A stretch of 32,250 nucleotides of DNA from Acidobacteriota bacterium (GTDB lineage Bacteria > Acidobacteriota > Thermoanaerobaculia > Multivoradales > Multivoraceae), in assembly GCA_026707325.1 (NCBI GenBank), contig JAPOXA010000006.1, positions 1 to 32,250 of the forward strand, read 5' to 3'. The position numbers were made by a program, and so were the translations under genes. Shown here piece after piece: positions 1 through 6,944 of this stretch (position 1 is the stretch's first letter; the number at the start of each line of letters is the position of its first letter). Below the pieces are notes generated by a model that saw only the letters and a list, made by a program, of their open reading frames with translations, was not told the DNA's origin and made no database searches.

Positions 1-605
1 AACTCGAGGCGATCAACAACCCGGAGGACGCCTCGGCCGGCACCCGCAAGGTGCCGTTCTCCAGGGTCCTCTACATCGAGCGCGACGATTTCCGGCGTGA
101 CCCGCCGCGGAAGTTCTTCCGGCTAGCGCCGGGCCGGGAAGTGCGGCTCCGCTACGCCTACTTCGTCACTTGCAACGACGTGGTCGAGGACGAGGAAGGC
201 AACGTCGTCGAGCTCCGCTGCACCTACGATCCGGCCACGCGCGGCGGCGACGCGCCGGACGGCCGCAAGGTCAAAGCGACCCTGCACTGGGTCTCAGCAG
301 CGCACGCGATCCCGGCCGAGGTCCGCCTCTACGACCGCCTCTTCAACCACCCGAACCCGGCCGGGGCGCCCGGTGAGATCGAGGATCACCTGAACCCCGG
401 CTCGCTCGAGGTGCTGAACGACTGCCGGCTGGAACCGGGTCTGGCCGAAGCCGCGCCGGGCGACCGGGTCCAGTTCGAGCGGCTCGGCTACTTCTGCGCC
501 GACCTGGACAGCCGTCCCGGCGCGCCGGTGTTCAACCGGACGGTGACGCTGCGAGATACGTGGGCGAAGATCGAGCGGGCGCAGAAGGCGGCGAAGCGAG
601 GCTGA
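1..605 (+). CDS. glnS: Glutaminyl-tRNA synthetase, C-terminal part (5' end outside window)
   Basis: GlnRS charges tRNA-Gln with glutamine in the cytoplasm. The frame is open from base 3 and ends at TGA 603-605. About 200 residues are visible, covering the C-terminal anticodon-binding beta-barrels. They follow E. coli GlnRS closely in [68 protein letters not shown] and the end [14 protein letters not shown]. The GTG at 51 is an internal codon and not a start. The catalytic domain lies upstream of the window. With GltX also present, charging of tRNA-Gln is probably direct here and not by transamidation; that is inference. The next gene starts 69 bases downstream. Confidence 0.96.
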   Translation, partial: LEAINNPEDASAGTRKVPFSRVLYIERDDFRRDPPRKFFRLAPGREVRLRYAYFVTCNDVVEDEEGNVVELRCTYDPATRGGDAPDGRKVKATLHWVSAAHAIPAEVRLYDRLFNHPNPAGAPGEIEDHLNPGSLEVLNDCRLEPGLAEAAPGDRVQFERLGYFCADLDSRPGAPVFNRTVTLRDTWAKIERAQKAAKRG

Positions 606-659
606 CTCCTCGCGCCCTGCTGCCTGCGGCTCAGGACGCCAGCGAAGCCCGGCCCGTCC

Positions 660-665
660 TACAAT
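660..665 (+). promoter_or_regulatory. Possible -10 element (TACAAT) before the MNT gene
   Basis: TACAAT fits the TANNNT form of a sigma-70 -10 box and ends 10 bases before the ATG at 675. No -35 hexamer is recognisable. A start site about 7 bases downstream would leave a leader of only about 3 bases. That would leave the AAGGA at 667-671 mostly untranscribed, so either the promoter or the Shine-Dalgarno reading is wrong. Confidence 0.3.
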
Positions 666-674
666 CAAGGAAGC

Positions 675-1217
675 ATGGCTGTCCGCCGATCCTCTGAACA
701 GAGCCGCACGACCGCGCGACTGGTGAGCCAGTACGACAACCTCCTCGACACTGTCCTGAAGGCCTGCAAGGCGCACTACGGGAGCCGACTCGCCGCCCTC
801 GCCGTTTACGGATCGGTCGGCCGCGCCACGCCCAGGGCCGACTCCGACATCGACCTCCTCCTCGTGGCGAACGACCTGCCGGATGGCCGCATCGCTCGCG
901 TCGAGGAGTTCCGCGCCATGGAGGACCGGCTGCGACCACTGTTCGAAACGGCCGCCGACCTCGGAATCCACACCCGTTTGGCGCCGATCTTCAAGACGCC
1001 CCGGGAATTGCGCCTCGGAACCCCGCTCCTGCTCGACATGACCGAGGACGCGCGCATCCTCCACGACCCCGACCGCTGCCTGGCCGACACCCTCGATCGC
1101 CTGCGCGACCGCCTCCGCGAACTGGGCTCGAAGCGGGTCTGGAAGGGCGACGAGTGGTACTGGGACCTCAAGCCCGACTACAAGCCCGGCGACGTCTTCG
1201 ACCTGTTCCCGCAATGA
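675..1217 (+). CDS. MNT-type nucleotidyltransferase (antitoxin half of an MNT/HEPN pair)
   Basis: A 180-residue protein with a minimal nucleotidyltransferase fold. The motif G46-S47-x10-D58-x-D60 (GSVGRATPRADSDID) is the canonical GSx10DxD site of the pol-beta superfamily MNT group, which binds Mg-NTP. In characterised MNT/HEPN pairs (MntA/HepT) the MNT protein modifies and neutralises the HEPN ribonuclease; that role is inferred here from family and pairing. Its TGA overlaps the ATG of the HEPN gene in an ATGA junction (1214-1217), so the two are co-transcribed and probably coupled. It is longer than minimal MNTs: about 110 residues follow the core, and they are unassigned. All key residues are present, so it should be active. 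Confidence 0.88.
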   Translation: MAVRRSSEQSRTTARLVSQYDNLLDTVLKACKAHYGSRLAALAVYGSVGRATPRADSDIDLLLVANDLPDGRIARVEEFRAMEDRLRPLFETAADLGIHTRLAPIFKTPRELRLGTPLLLDMTEDARILHDPDRCLADTLDRLRDRLRELGSKRVWKGDEWYWDLKPDYKPGDVFDLFPQ

Positions 1218-1630
1218 CGACGAACGGCGCTCTGGCGAGAAGCTACCTGGCCAAGGCGAGAGTGCGCCTCCGCGCCTTGGCTGTCTTCGTGGCCGAAGAG
1301 GCGTACTCCGACGTCATCCGGGAAGCACAGGAACTCGTCGAACTCGCGCTCAAGGGAATGCTCCGGCAGGCAGGCGTGGAGCCGCCCCACTGGCACGACG
1401 TGGGCGGCCTGTTTCGAGAACTGGCCGATCGCTTCCCCGATCTCGACTCGGACGACCTCGACCGAATCGCCGCCATCTCTTCCTGGTTGCACGCCGAAAG
1501 GGAGCCGTCCTTCTACGGGGAACCGGGCCTGATCCCTACCGAGCGCTATACGGAAGCCGACGCGAGGCGGGCGTTCGAAGATGCGTCGTGGGTTGTTTCA
1601 GTCTCTGCTCGGGTGATTCCGGTCGAGTAA
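1214..1630 (+). CDS. HEPN domain protein (probable toxin partner of the MNT protein)
   Basis: A 138-residue, mainly helical HEPN protein. The start is the ATG of the ATGA overlap with the MNT stop; an upstream in-frame start at 1154 would overlap the MNT gene by 64 bases and is less likely. Family-like features are Y31-S-D-V-I-R-E-A-Q-E-L-V-E-L-A-L-K followed by P58-H-W-H-D-V-G, and a C-terminal R96-E-P-S-F-Y101 (R-x4-Y) before G102. The classical R-x4-6-H motif is not obvious, so the catalytic residues are uncertain; the RxxxxY stretch resembles the motif described in HepT-type HEPN toxins. Likely a nucleic-acid-directed toxin controlled by the upstream MNT; the direction of action is inferred. 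Confidence 0.85.
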   Translation: MTTNGALARSYLAKARVRLRALAVFVAEEAYSDVIREAQELVELALKGMLRQAGVEPPHWHDVGGLFRELADRFPDLDSDDLDRIAAISSWLHAEREPSFYGEPGLIPTERYTEADARRAFEDASWVVSVSARVIPVE

Positions 1631-1721
1631 GCAACCGTCCGTTCTGTCGCCGGAAACTGGAACCGCCCCATCCGAAGCGCAGCGTTCCGGTATCAGGTTT
1701 CGCGACTGAGGCCCGGCGCGT

Positions 1722-1727
1722 TACATT
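1722..1727 (+). promoter_or_regulatory. Possible -10 element (TACATT) before the YhaO/YhaN-like pair
   Basis: The 142-base gap 1631-1772 separates the HEPN gene from the nuclease gene and is the only sizeable gap in the block. TACATT fits TANNNT and lies 45 bases before the ATG at 1773, leaving room for a leader with GAGGG at 1756-1760. No -35 box is recognisable, so this is a candidate only. Confidence 0.28.
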
Positions 1728-1772
1728 CCGCCGCAAGCACACCCGTAAGCACTCTGAGGGAATGACACTGGC

Positions 1773-2888
1773 ATGAGAATCGTCCACTTCGCAGACCTGC
1801 ATCTCGACAGCCGCTTCGCCTGGTGTGAAGCCTCTGGGGACGTCGCGAAGAACCGCCGGGAGTCCCTGCGCGCGACGCTCCGCGACATCCTTCAACTCGC
1901 ACGTGATGAACGAGCCGACGCTATCTTCTGCGGTGGCGACCTCTACGAAGCGGAGTACGTCACGCCCGATACGGCGAGCTTCCTCCGAGAGAGCTTCGCA
2001 GCGATAGCTCCTCTTCAGTTCTTTGTCGCCCCGGGCAACCACGACTACTACGCGGCCGGACAATGCTACGCCTCGACAAACTGGAGCTCGAACGTGCACG
2101 TGTTCCGTGAACCACGAATGACCCGTGTCACGCTCAGGAGTGGCCTGACGCTCTGGGGTGCCGCCCACAACAAGCCAGCCGGAACGGCCAATCTTCTCTC
2201 GAACTTCCGCACTGCCGGTGACGGCGTTCACCTTGCGCTCTTCCACGGGGCCGAACGCGGCTGGTTCGACGAACAGGGCGAGGGCAAGGCCCTGCACGCA
2301 CCATTCGACGCGGCAGAGATCGAACGCTCTGGGCTCCACTACGCCTTCCTCGGTCACTACCACAAGCCCAGGGACCGAGATCGCCATTCGTATCCAGGCA
2401 ACCCCGAGTGCCTCTCGTTCGGCGAAGAAGGCAAACGCGGTGTCATCGTTGCGGACGTCGGGGGCGATGGAGCGGTCAACGTGGAACGCATCGTGGTGGC
2501 GCGAACAGCTGTGCGTGACCTAGAAATCGACGTCACCGGCTGCACGTCGAGCACCGACATTCTCGATCGGGTGGCCGAGAGGACCAACGGCCTGGGCGGA
2601 ATCGTTCGGCTTCTCGTGAAGGGCGAGGTGGACCGCGAGGTCTCTATTCCTTCCCGTCAGCAGATTCGAGAGGCTACTGACGCCTGTGTCGAGGCTGTCC
2701 TCGTGCAGAGTCCGACGATCCGCCACGCCTACGATCTCGATGCGCTCGCCCAATCGGAACTCGTCGTGAAGCGCTTCGTTCGCAACGTGAGGGCCGACCC
2801 GGAACTCTCGCCAGCCGAGCAAAGCCAGGTGATTCAGGTCGGGCTCCGCGCGCTCGATGGGCGAACGGACTTGGGCGGAGCGCTCTAA
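1773..2888 (+). CDS. YhaO-like metallophosphatase nuclease (SbcD/Mre11 relative)
   Basis: A 371-residue calcineurin-like phosphoesterase of the YhaO/SbcD/Mre11 type, probably a two-metal DNA nuclease. The metal-binding set is complete: D8 and H10 (FADLH), D56 (GGDLY), N89-H90 (GNHD), H158 (LFHGAE), and H195/H197 (LGHYHKP). The last ~170 residues form the capping and partner-binding region, with no further motif recognised. The start is ATG 1773, after GAGGG at 1756-1760. The ATPase gene starts 2 bases after this TAA, matching the two-gene layout of nuclease plus coiled-coil ATPase in SbcCD and YhaO/YhaN. Base composition is visibly less GC-rich than the housekeeping genes around it, suggesting an acquired unit. 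It is not SbcD itself, since the partner has no zinc-hook CxxC. Confidence 0.9.
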   Translation: MRIVHFADLHLDSRFAWCEASGDVAKNRRESLRATLRDILQLARDERADAIFCGGDLYEAEYVTPDTASFLRESFAAIAPLQFFVAPGNHDYYAAGQCYASTNWSSNVHVFREPRMTRVTLRSGLTLWGAAHNKPAGTANLLSNFRTAGDGVHLALFHGAERGWFDEQGEGKALHAPFDAAEIERSGLHYAFLGHYHKPRDRDRHSYPGNPECLSFGEEGKRGVIVADVGGDGAVNVERIVVARTAVRDLEIDVTGCTSSTDILDRVAERTNGLGGIVRLLVKGEVDREVSIPSRQQIREATDACVEAVLVQSPTIRHAYDLDALAQSELVVKRFVRNVRADPELSPAEQSQVIQVGLRALDGRTDLGGAL

Positions 2889-2890
2889 CC

Positions 2891-5800
2891 ATGTACTTCG
2901 AGAAGATCAACGCGTTCTCCTTCGGCCCTTTAGTCCGGGAGGTGCTGGAGCTGGCCCCAGGGCTGAATGTGATCTTCGGCCGGAACGAGGCCGGCAAGTC
3001 CACGTGGCACGCAGCAATCTACGCCGGCCTTTGCGGAATGCGCCGCGGAAAAGGCAGGATGTCGGTGGAGGACCAGGAGTTCCGCGAGCGGCACCGGCCG
3101 TGGCAGGGCGACCGCGGATTCGAGGTCGGCGTACAGATCGCGCTCGAGGACGCGAAGGAACGGCGTATTGAACTGGTGCAGGATCTGGAGCACCGGGTGG
3201 CAGAGGTGCGTGACGCGGTCCTGCCCGACAGGGACTACAGCAGCGAGATCGCTTACGACGGTGCCCCGGACGGTGCCAAGTGGCTAGGCCTGACTCGCGA
3301 GAACTTCCTCAGGACGGCGTGCATTCGCCAAACCCAGGTTCTTCGCGTCGCCCAAGAAGCGGAAGGTCTCCAGCAAGCGCTTCAGGAAGCAGCGACGGCG
3401 GGTTCGAGGTTCACGCCGAACACGGCGATCGGCGCGATCGAGAAGTTCCGAAACGAAGAGATCGGCAGTGACCGAGCTCCCACCCGGCCGCGACGCGTGG
3501 CAAGCGACAGGATCGCCGAACTGGGTCACGCCATCGAGGACGCAAGAAGGCAGCGGATGGAGTACGAGAACTTCTCCCGATGCCTGCAGGAGCATCAGCG
3601 GGACCTGCTCAAGGCTCGCATCGTGCTCGCCAAACTGCGGGCGACCAACGCCGAAGACCGTCTGGAGAAGGCCGAGCGCATGGGCAAGGGCTTCCCGGAT
3701 GGACCGCCTACGGCGACGGCCGCTACGAACGAACTTCAGATCCGAGTCGGAGAAGCTATGGCGCGCTTCCGCGATCGACCGGATCCGGAGTTGCAGTCGG
3801 GAAAGAAGCTGCGGGAAATCGAGCGCGATCTGATCGAGATCGAGCGAGAGCGTGACGAACGGAACGCGCTGCTCGCCGAAGACCAGCAGACCGTGGCACG
3901 ACGGCGACAACGAGTTGAGGAGGGGCTGCGGGCTCGACAGCAGGCGGAAGTGGAGCACGCCCGGAGTGCTGGAGAGCTGGAACGAATCGACACCCGTTTG
4001 GGGGAACGGAAGTCAGCCCTGACGGCAAGTGTCGTGGACCTTGACGCGGAACGCAGGTCTCTTCAGGAAGTGGAGGAACGAGCCAGGAGGCTAGAGCAGG
4101 ACCTTGCGAACCAGCGCAGAGAACAGGAGCGAGCCGACGCCGAACAGCAAGCGCGGCTGGTCGAGGACCGGCAGGCAGTGGACCGCCAGCGCCAGCGGGT
4201 CGAGGAAGCCCAACAGGCGCAGCAGAAGGCCGAAGCGGAGCATGCCCGCAGCGCTGGTGACCTGGAGCGCATCCACACTCGGTTAAGGGAGTCGAAGTCA
4301 GCCTTGAGAGCAGCCGGCGTGAAGCTCGACGCGGAACGCAGGTCTCTTCAGGAAGTTGAGGAACGGGTCACGGAGATCAAGCAGGAGCTGGCGAACCAGC
4401 GTGGCCTCCACGAACAGGCCGAAGCCGAGGCGACGAGGCTCCGTCAGAAGCAGTCCGAGACAAGTGCCGAGGCAGATGGACTATTGGCGCAGATGGACCG
4501 AGCCGGCAAGCAACTCGAACGCAATCAACATCGGCTCGACGAGATCGCGGCTCAACTGTCCGGTGCGGCCTCACTGCGCAAGGAAAGCTCATCACCCCAG
4601 CGATCGAGGCCCGCGCTCGGCGTCCTCGCGCTCCTCACCCTTCTTGCCGGCGTTGGTCTGGCGACTTCCGGGTCATTGGCGATCGGCACTCCTATCGCGG
4701 GCGTCGGCGCCATTGCAGTCTTCGTCTGGGCGTTCTTCGCTTGGAAGGCCGCGCAATACACGGCGCCCGGCGGACCAGCCGAGGGTCAAGCCGTGCTTCT
4801 GGCGGAGCGGAAAACCCTGGAGGCAGACCAGATTGAGATCACGGGACGAAATGCGCAGTACGAGTCGCAGCTTCAGCATTGCCAGGACACGCTAAACGAA
4901 CTCAATCAGCAGATCCGTGTCCAGGTCGACCGGGTTCCTGATCTGCAGGAGGAAGTACGGGGAGCGGAACAGCGGCGGCGTCAGGTCGAGCTCGAAAAGG
5001 CACGCGGTCAAGCGCACGTGGAAGCGCTCGAAAGCGCCATCGACGGCCACCGAAGGGAGATCGAAGACCGATCAACCCAGCGTCACGAGATCCTCAAGAC
5101 CCAGGAACAGCGCCAGGCAGCGTTACAGGTCAAGGAAGAGGAACTCAAGGTCGACCGTCATGCCTTGGACGAGGCCGAACAGGCCCTCGCCGGTCGAACA
5201 AGCACCCAGGATTCGGCCGATCGGGATCGCCGGTTGAAGGAGTCGATGCGGGAGCACGAAGCACAGCAGCGGGAAGCCGAGCTTGAGCAGGCACGCCGGC
5301 AGGCACAGGTGGAGGCGCTCGAAACCACGATCGACGGCTACCGGAAGGAGATTGACGACCTCACTACCGAACGCCCCGAGACTCTCAAGACCCAGGAACA
5401 ACGTCAGGCTGCCCTACGAGCTTCCGAGCGTGAGCTCGAGGCCCGTCGTCAGCGCTTGCAGGAAGCAGAGCAGGATCTCGACAATCGAAAGCAAGGCACG
5501 GCTGAACAGCACGCTCGGAAGGAACAACTCCTGCAAATGCGCAAGACAGCGGAGCAACAGCGAGTAGAGGAAGCCGAGACCGCCGGCGCGGCCGAACGGC
5601 AACTCCGCGAGGTCGCGGAGGAGGCCCTCGGTAGCGAATCGGCATGCGCGATCCGAGTTGCCACGGACCTGATGCGCACACTGGGCAACTGGCTAAAGGA
5701 CCAAGCGCAGGCTCAGCGGTCGGACCAGGAGGGCGCTGAGGCCTATGCGGCGTACCGGGAGTTTGTTGGTCCCCGAGGGATCAACCACCTTCGCGACAAG

Positions 5801-6532
5801 GCTCAACGGCGCCGGGACGAAGCCGACGAGCTGTCAGGTGCGCTCATCGGGCCGATGGGGCGGTCCAACGAAAGCACCGAGGCGGACGAGCCGGAGCTTC
5901 AGGAACGGGTCCGCGCGCTTGAGGGTGAGGTCCGGAAGCTGGAAGGCAAGCACGAGGAGTTGCGACGGACGCTGCCGTCGCTCGCCGAACTGGAGGAGGA
6001 ACTCGAAACGAAGAAACGGAGACTCCGCGAACTGGAGGGCTTCGACGCTACGTTGGCGAAGGCGGTCGAACACCTGAAGGATGCCGAAGAGCATGTCTAC
6101 CGCGAACTTGCCCCGAAACTGCAGGTCTCGATCCGAGAGCATCTTCCGCGCGTGACCAGAGGCAGGTACGAAGCCTGCAAAGTCGATCCAGACACACTGA
6201 AGTTGGAGGTCGAGTCACCCGAAGCCGGCTGGGTGAGTGCGAGTGGCCTGTCGCTCGGCACGCAGGAGCAGGTCTACCTACTTCTCCGCTTCGCGCTCGC
6301 AGAGCACCTCACGAAACCGGGTCAGAGGTGCCCCCTCATCCTCGATGACGTCTTGGCTGCGGCCGACGCCGGCCGGAAACTAGGAACCCTTGATACGTTG
6401 CTCGCGCTTGGCGAGGAGACACAGATCGTCCTCTTCACCCACGAGGACGATGTGCATCAATGGGCGCGGACAAAGCTGACCGCCGGTCGGCACAAGCTGA
6501 TCGAGCTCACCCGCGAAGCACTCCCCCGGTAG
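2891..6532 (+). CDS. YhaN-like coiled-coil AAA ATPase with a central membrane hairpin
   Basis: A 1213-residue Rad50/SbcC-like ATPase. Walker A is G30-R-N-E-A-G-K-S37; the ABC-type signature is L1120-S-L-G-T-Q-E-Q1127; Walker B is L1149-I-L-D-D1153; a late FTHED supplies the switch histidine. Long charged coiled coils run at about 190-570 and 630-1070. There is no CxxC zinc hook. Instead, residues 576-623 form two hydrophobic helices split by G/P-rich residues, a probable membrane hairpin, as in YhaN relatives. Both arms contain tandem duplications: 329-423/424-518 (95 residues each) and 700-796/797-893 (97 each). It starts 2 bases after the nuclease stop and presumably forms a complex with it at the membrane, working on DNA ends; that role is inferred from the family. 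Confidence 0.9.
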   Translation: MYFEKINAFSFGPLVREVLELAPGLNVIFGRNEAGKSTWHAAIYAGLCGMRRGKGRMSVEDQEFRERHRPWQGDRGFEVGVQIALEDAKERRIELVQDLEHRVAEVRDAVLPDRDYSSEIAYDGAPDGAKWLGLTRENFLRTACIRQTQVLRVAQEAEGLQQALQEAATAGSRFTPNTAIGAIEKFRNEEIGSDRAPTRPRRVASDRIAELGHAIEDARRQRMEYENFSRCLQEHQRDLLKARIVLAKLRATNAEDRLEKAERMGKGFPDGPPTATAATNELQIRVGEAMARFRDRPDPELQSGKKLREIERDLIEIERERDERNALLAEDQQTVARRRQRVEEGLRARQQAEVEHARSAGELERIDTRLGERKSALTASVVDLDAERRSLQEVEERARRLEQDLANQRREQERADAEQQARLVEDRQAVDRQRQRVEEAQQAQQKAEAEHARSAGDLERIHTRLRESKSALRAAGVKLDAERRSLQEVEERVTEIKQELANQRGLHEQAEAEATRLRQKQSETSAEADGLLAQMDRAGKQLERNQHRLDEIAAQLSGAASLRKESSSPQRSRPALGVLALLTLLAGVGLATSGSLAIGTPIAGVGAIAVFVWAFFAWKAAQYTAPGGPAEGQAVLLAERKTLEADQIEITGRNAQYESQLQHCQDTLNELNQQIRVQVDRVPDLQEEVRGAEQRRRQVELEKARGQAHVEALESAIDGHRREIEDRSTQRHEILKTQEQRQAALQVKEEELKVDRHALDEAEQALAGRTSTQDSADRDRRLKESMREHEAQQREAELEQARRQAQVEALETTIDGYRKEIDDLTTERPETLKTQEQRQAALRASERELEARRQRLQEAEQDLDNRKQGTAEQHARKEQLLQMRKTAEQQRVEEAETAGAAERQLREVAEEALGSESACAIRVATDLMRTLGNWLKDQAQAQRSDQEGAEAYAAYREFVGPRGINHLRDKAQRRRDEADELSGALIGPMGRSNESTEADEPELQERVRALEGEVRKLEGKHEELRRTLPSLAELEEELETKKRRLRELEGFDATLAKAVEHLKDAEEHVYRELAPKLQVSIREHLPRVTRGRYEACKVDPDTLKLEVESPEAGWVSASGLSLGTQEQVYLLLRFALAEHLTKPGQRCPLILDDVLAAADAGRKLGTLDTLLALGEETQIVLFTHEDDVHQWARTKLTAGRHKLIELTREALPR
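3875..4444 (+). repeat. Tandem in-frame duplication, 2 x 285 bp, first coiled-coil arm
   Basis: Copies at 3875-4159 and 4160-4444 encode two 95-residue units sharing QRVEE, EHARSAG.LERI.TRL, KSAL and LDAERRSLQEVEER. A 29-base stretch is identical at 4043-4071 and 4328-4356, so the duplication is fairly recent or kept similar by recombination. It lengthens the first arm of the YhaN-like ATPase without changing frame. Confidence 0.85.
4988..5569 (+). repeat. Tandem in-frame duplication, 2 x 291 bp, second coiled-coil arm
   Basis: Copies at 4988-5278 and 5279-5569 encode 97-residue units sharing ELE.AR.QA.VEALE..IDG, LKTQEQRQAAL and a closing EAEQ. It lies on the other side of the membrane hairpin from the 285-bp duplication and has nearly the same unit length. 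Confidence 0.85.
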
Positions 6533-6589
6533 AAACCCAGACGCAGCACTAAGCGCGCCATCTTGCATCACGAACCGTGGGGTGCCGTC

Positions 6590-6940
6590 ATGCTCTTCCA
6601 GGAACTCGTCGAAAACCAGGTGCTCTCTCCAGCGCTCATCGCCGCTGAGTTGCGCACCACGAGGGCAGACATCGCTGGCACACTTGGCTTGGGGCGCGAC
6701 GCCCTCTCGCGTGCCTCACGCATCAGGGCCCGAAAGACCCAGGCCCGTCTCCGCCAGATGCTGAAGATCCTGAACCGCGTCGAAGCCGAGGCAGGCTCGC
6801 CGCTTGCGGCCTACGCCTGGTTCCGAGCGGAGCCGCTGCCGGGCTTCGGTGGAGCTACCGCGGGCCTGCTGCTGCGAGAGGGGAGGGCCGATCACGTCCA
6901 TGCCCATCTCGACAGGTTGGCGGCAGGCGGCTACGCGTAA
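6590..6940 (+). CDS. Xre/MbcA/ParS-like antitoxin-type protein, no toxin partner adjacent
   Basis: A 116-residue protein (ATG 6590, preceded by GTGGGG; a TTG at 6563 is a weaker alternative). Residues 18-60 look like a helix-turn-helix (TRADIAGTLGLGRDALSR). Residues 60-116 match the Xre/MbcA/ParS toxin-binding domain (DUF2384): LNRVEAEAGSPLAAYAWF, then P82-LPGFGG and a closing AHLDRLAAGGYA. This family normally pairs with a RES-domain toxin encoded next to it, but none is present: the ATPase gene lies 57 bases upstream and the convergent gltX only 4 bases downstream. It may be a remnant antitoxin, a regulator of the block, or an antitoxin acting on a distant RES toxin. The domain call is fairly sure, the role is not. 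Confidence 0.75.
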   Translation: MLFQELVENQVLSPALIAAELRTTRADIAGTLGLGRDALSRASRIRARKTQARLRQMLKILNRVEAEAGSPLAAYAWFRAEPLPGFGGATAGLLLREGRADHVHAHLDRLAAGGYA

Positions 6941-6944
6941 GGCG

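Noticed and set aside
1154..1213. Upstream extension of the HEPN frame to 1154
   Set aside because: The ATGA overlap at 1214 is the usual coupling signal, and the extra residues do not resemble HEPN N-termini.
1762..1776. Four-codon frame (ATG to TGA) overlapping the YhaO-like start, preceded by GAGGG
   Set aside because: Could be a coupling leader peptide, but it is too short to tell from chance; GAGGG can serve the real start at 1773 with a 12-base spacing.
3875..5569. Repeats in the 4-5.5 kb region considered as a CRISPR-like or satellite array
   Set aside because: They are 285- and 291-bp in-frame coding duplications with coiled-coil content, not short repeats with spacers.
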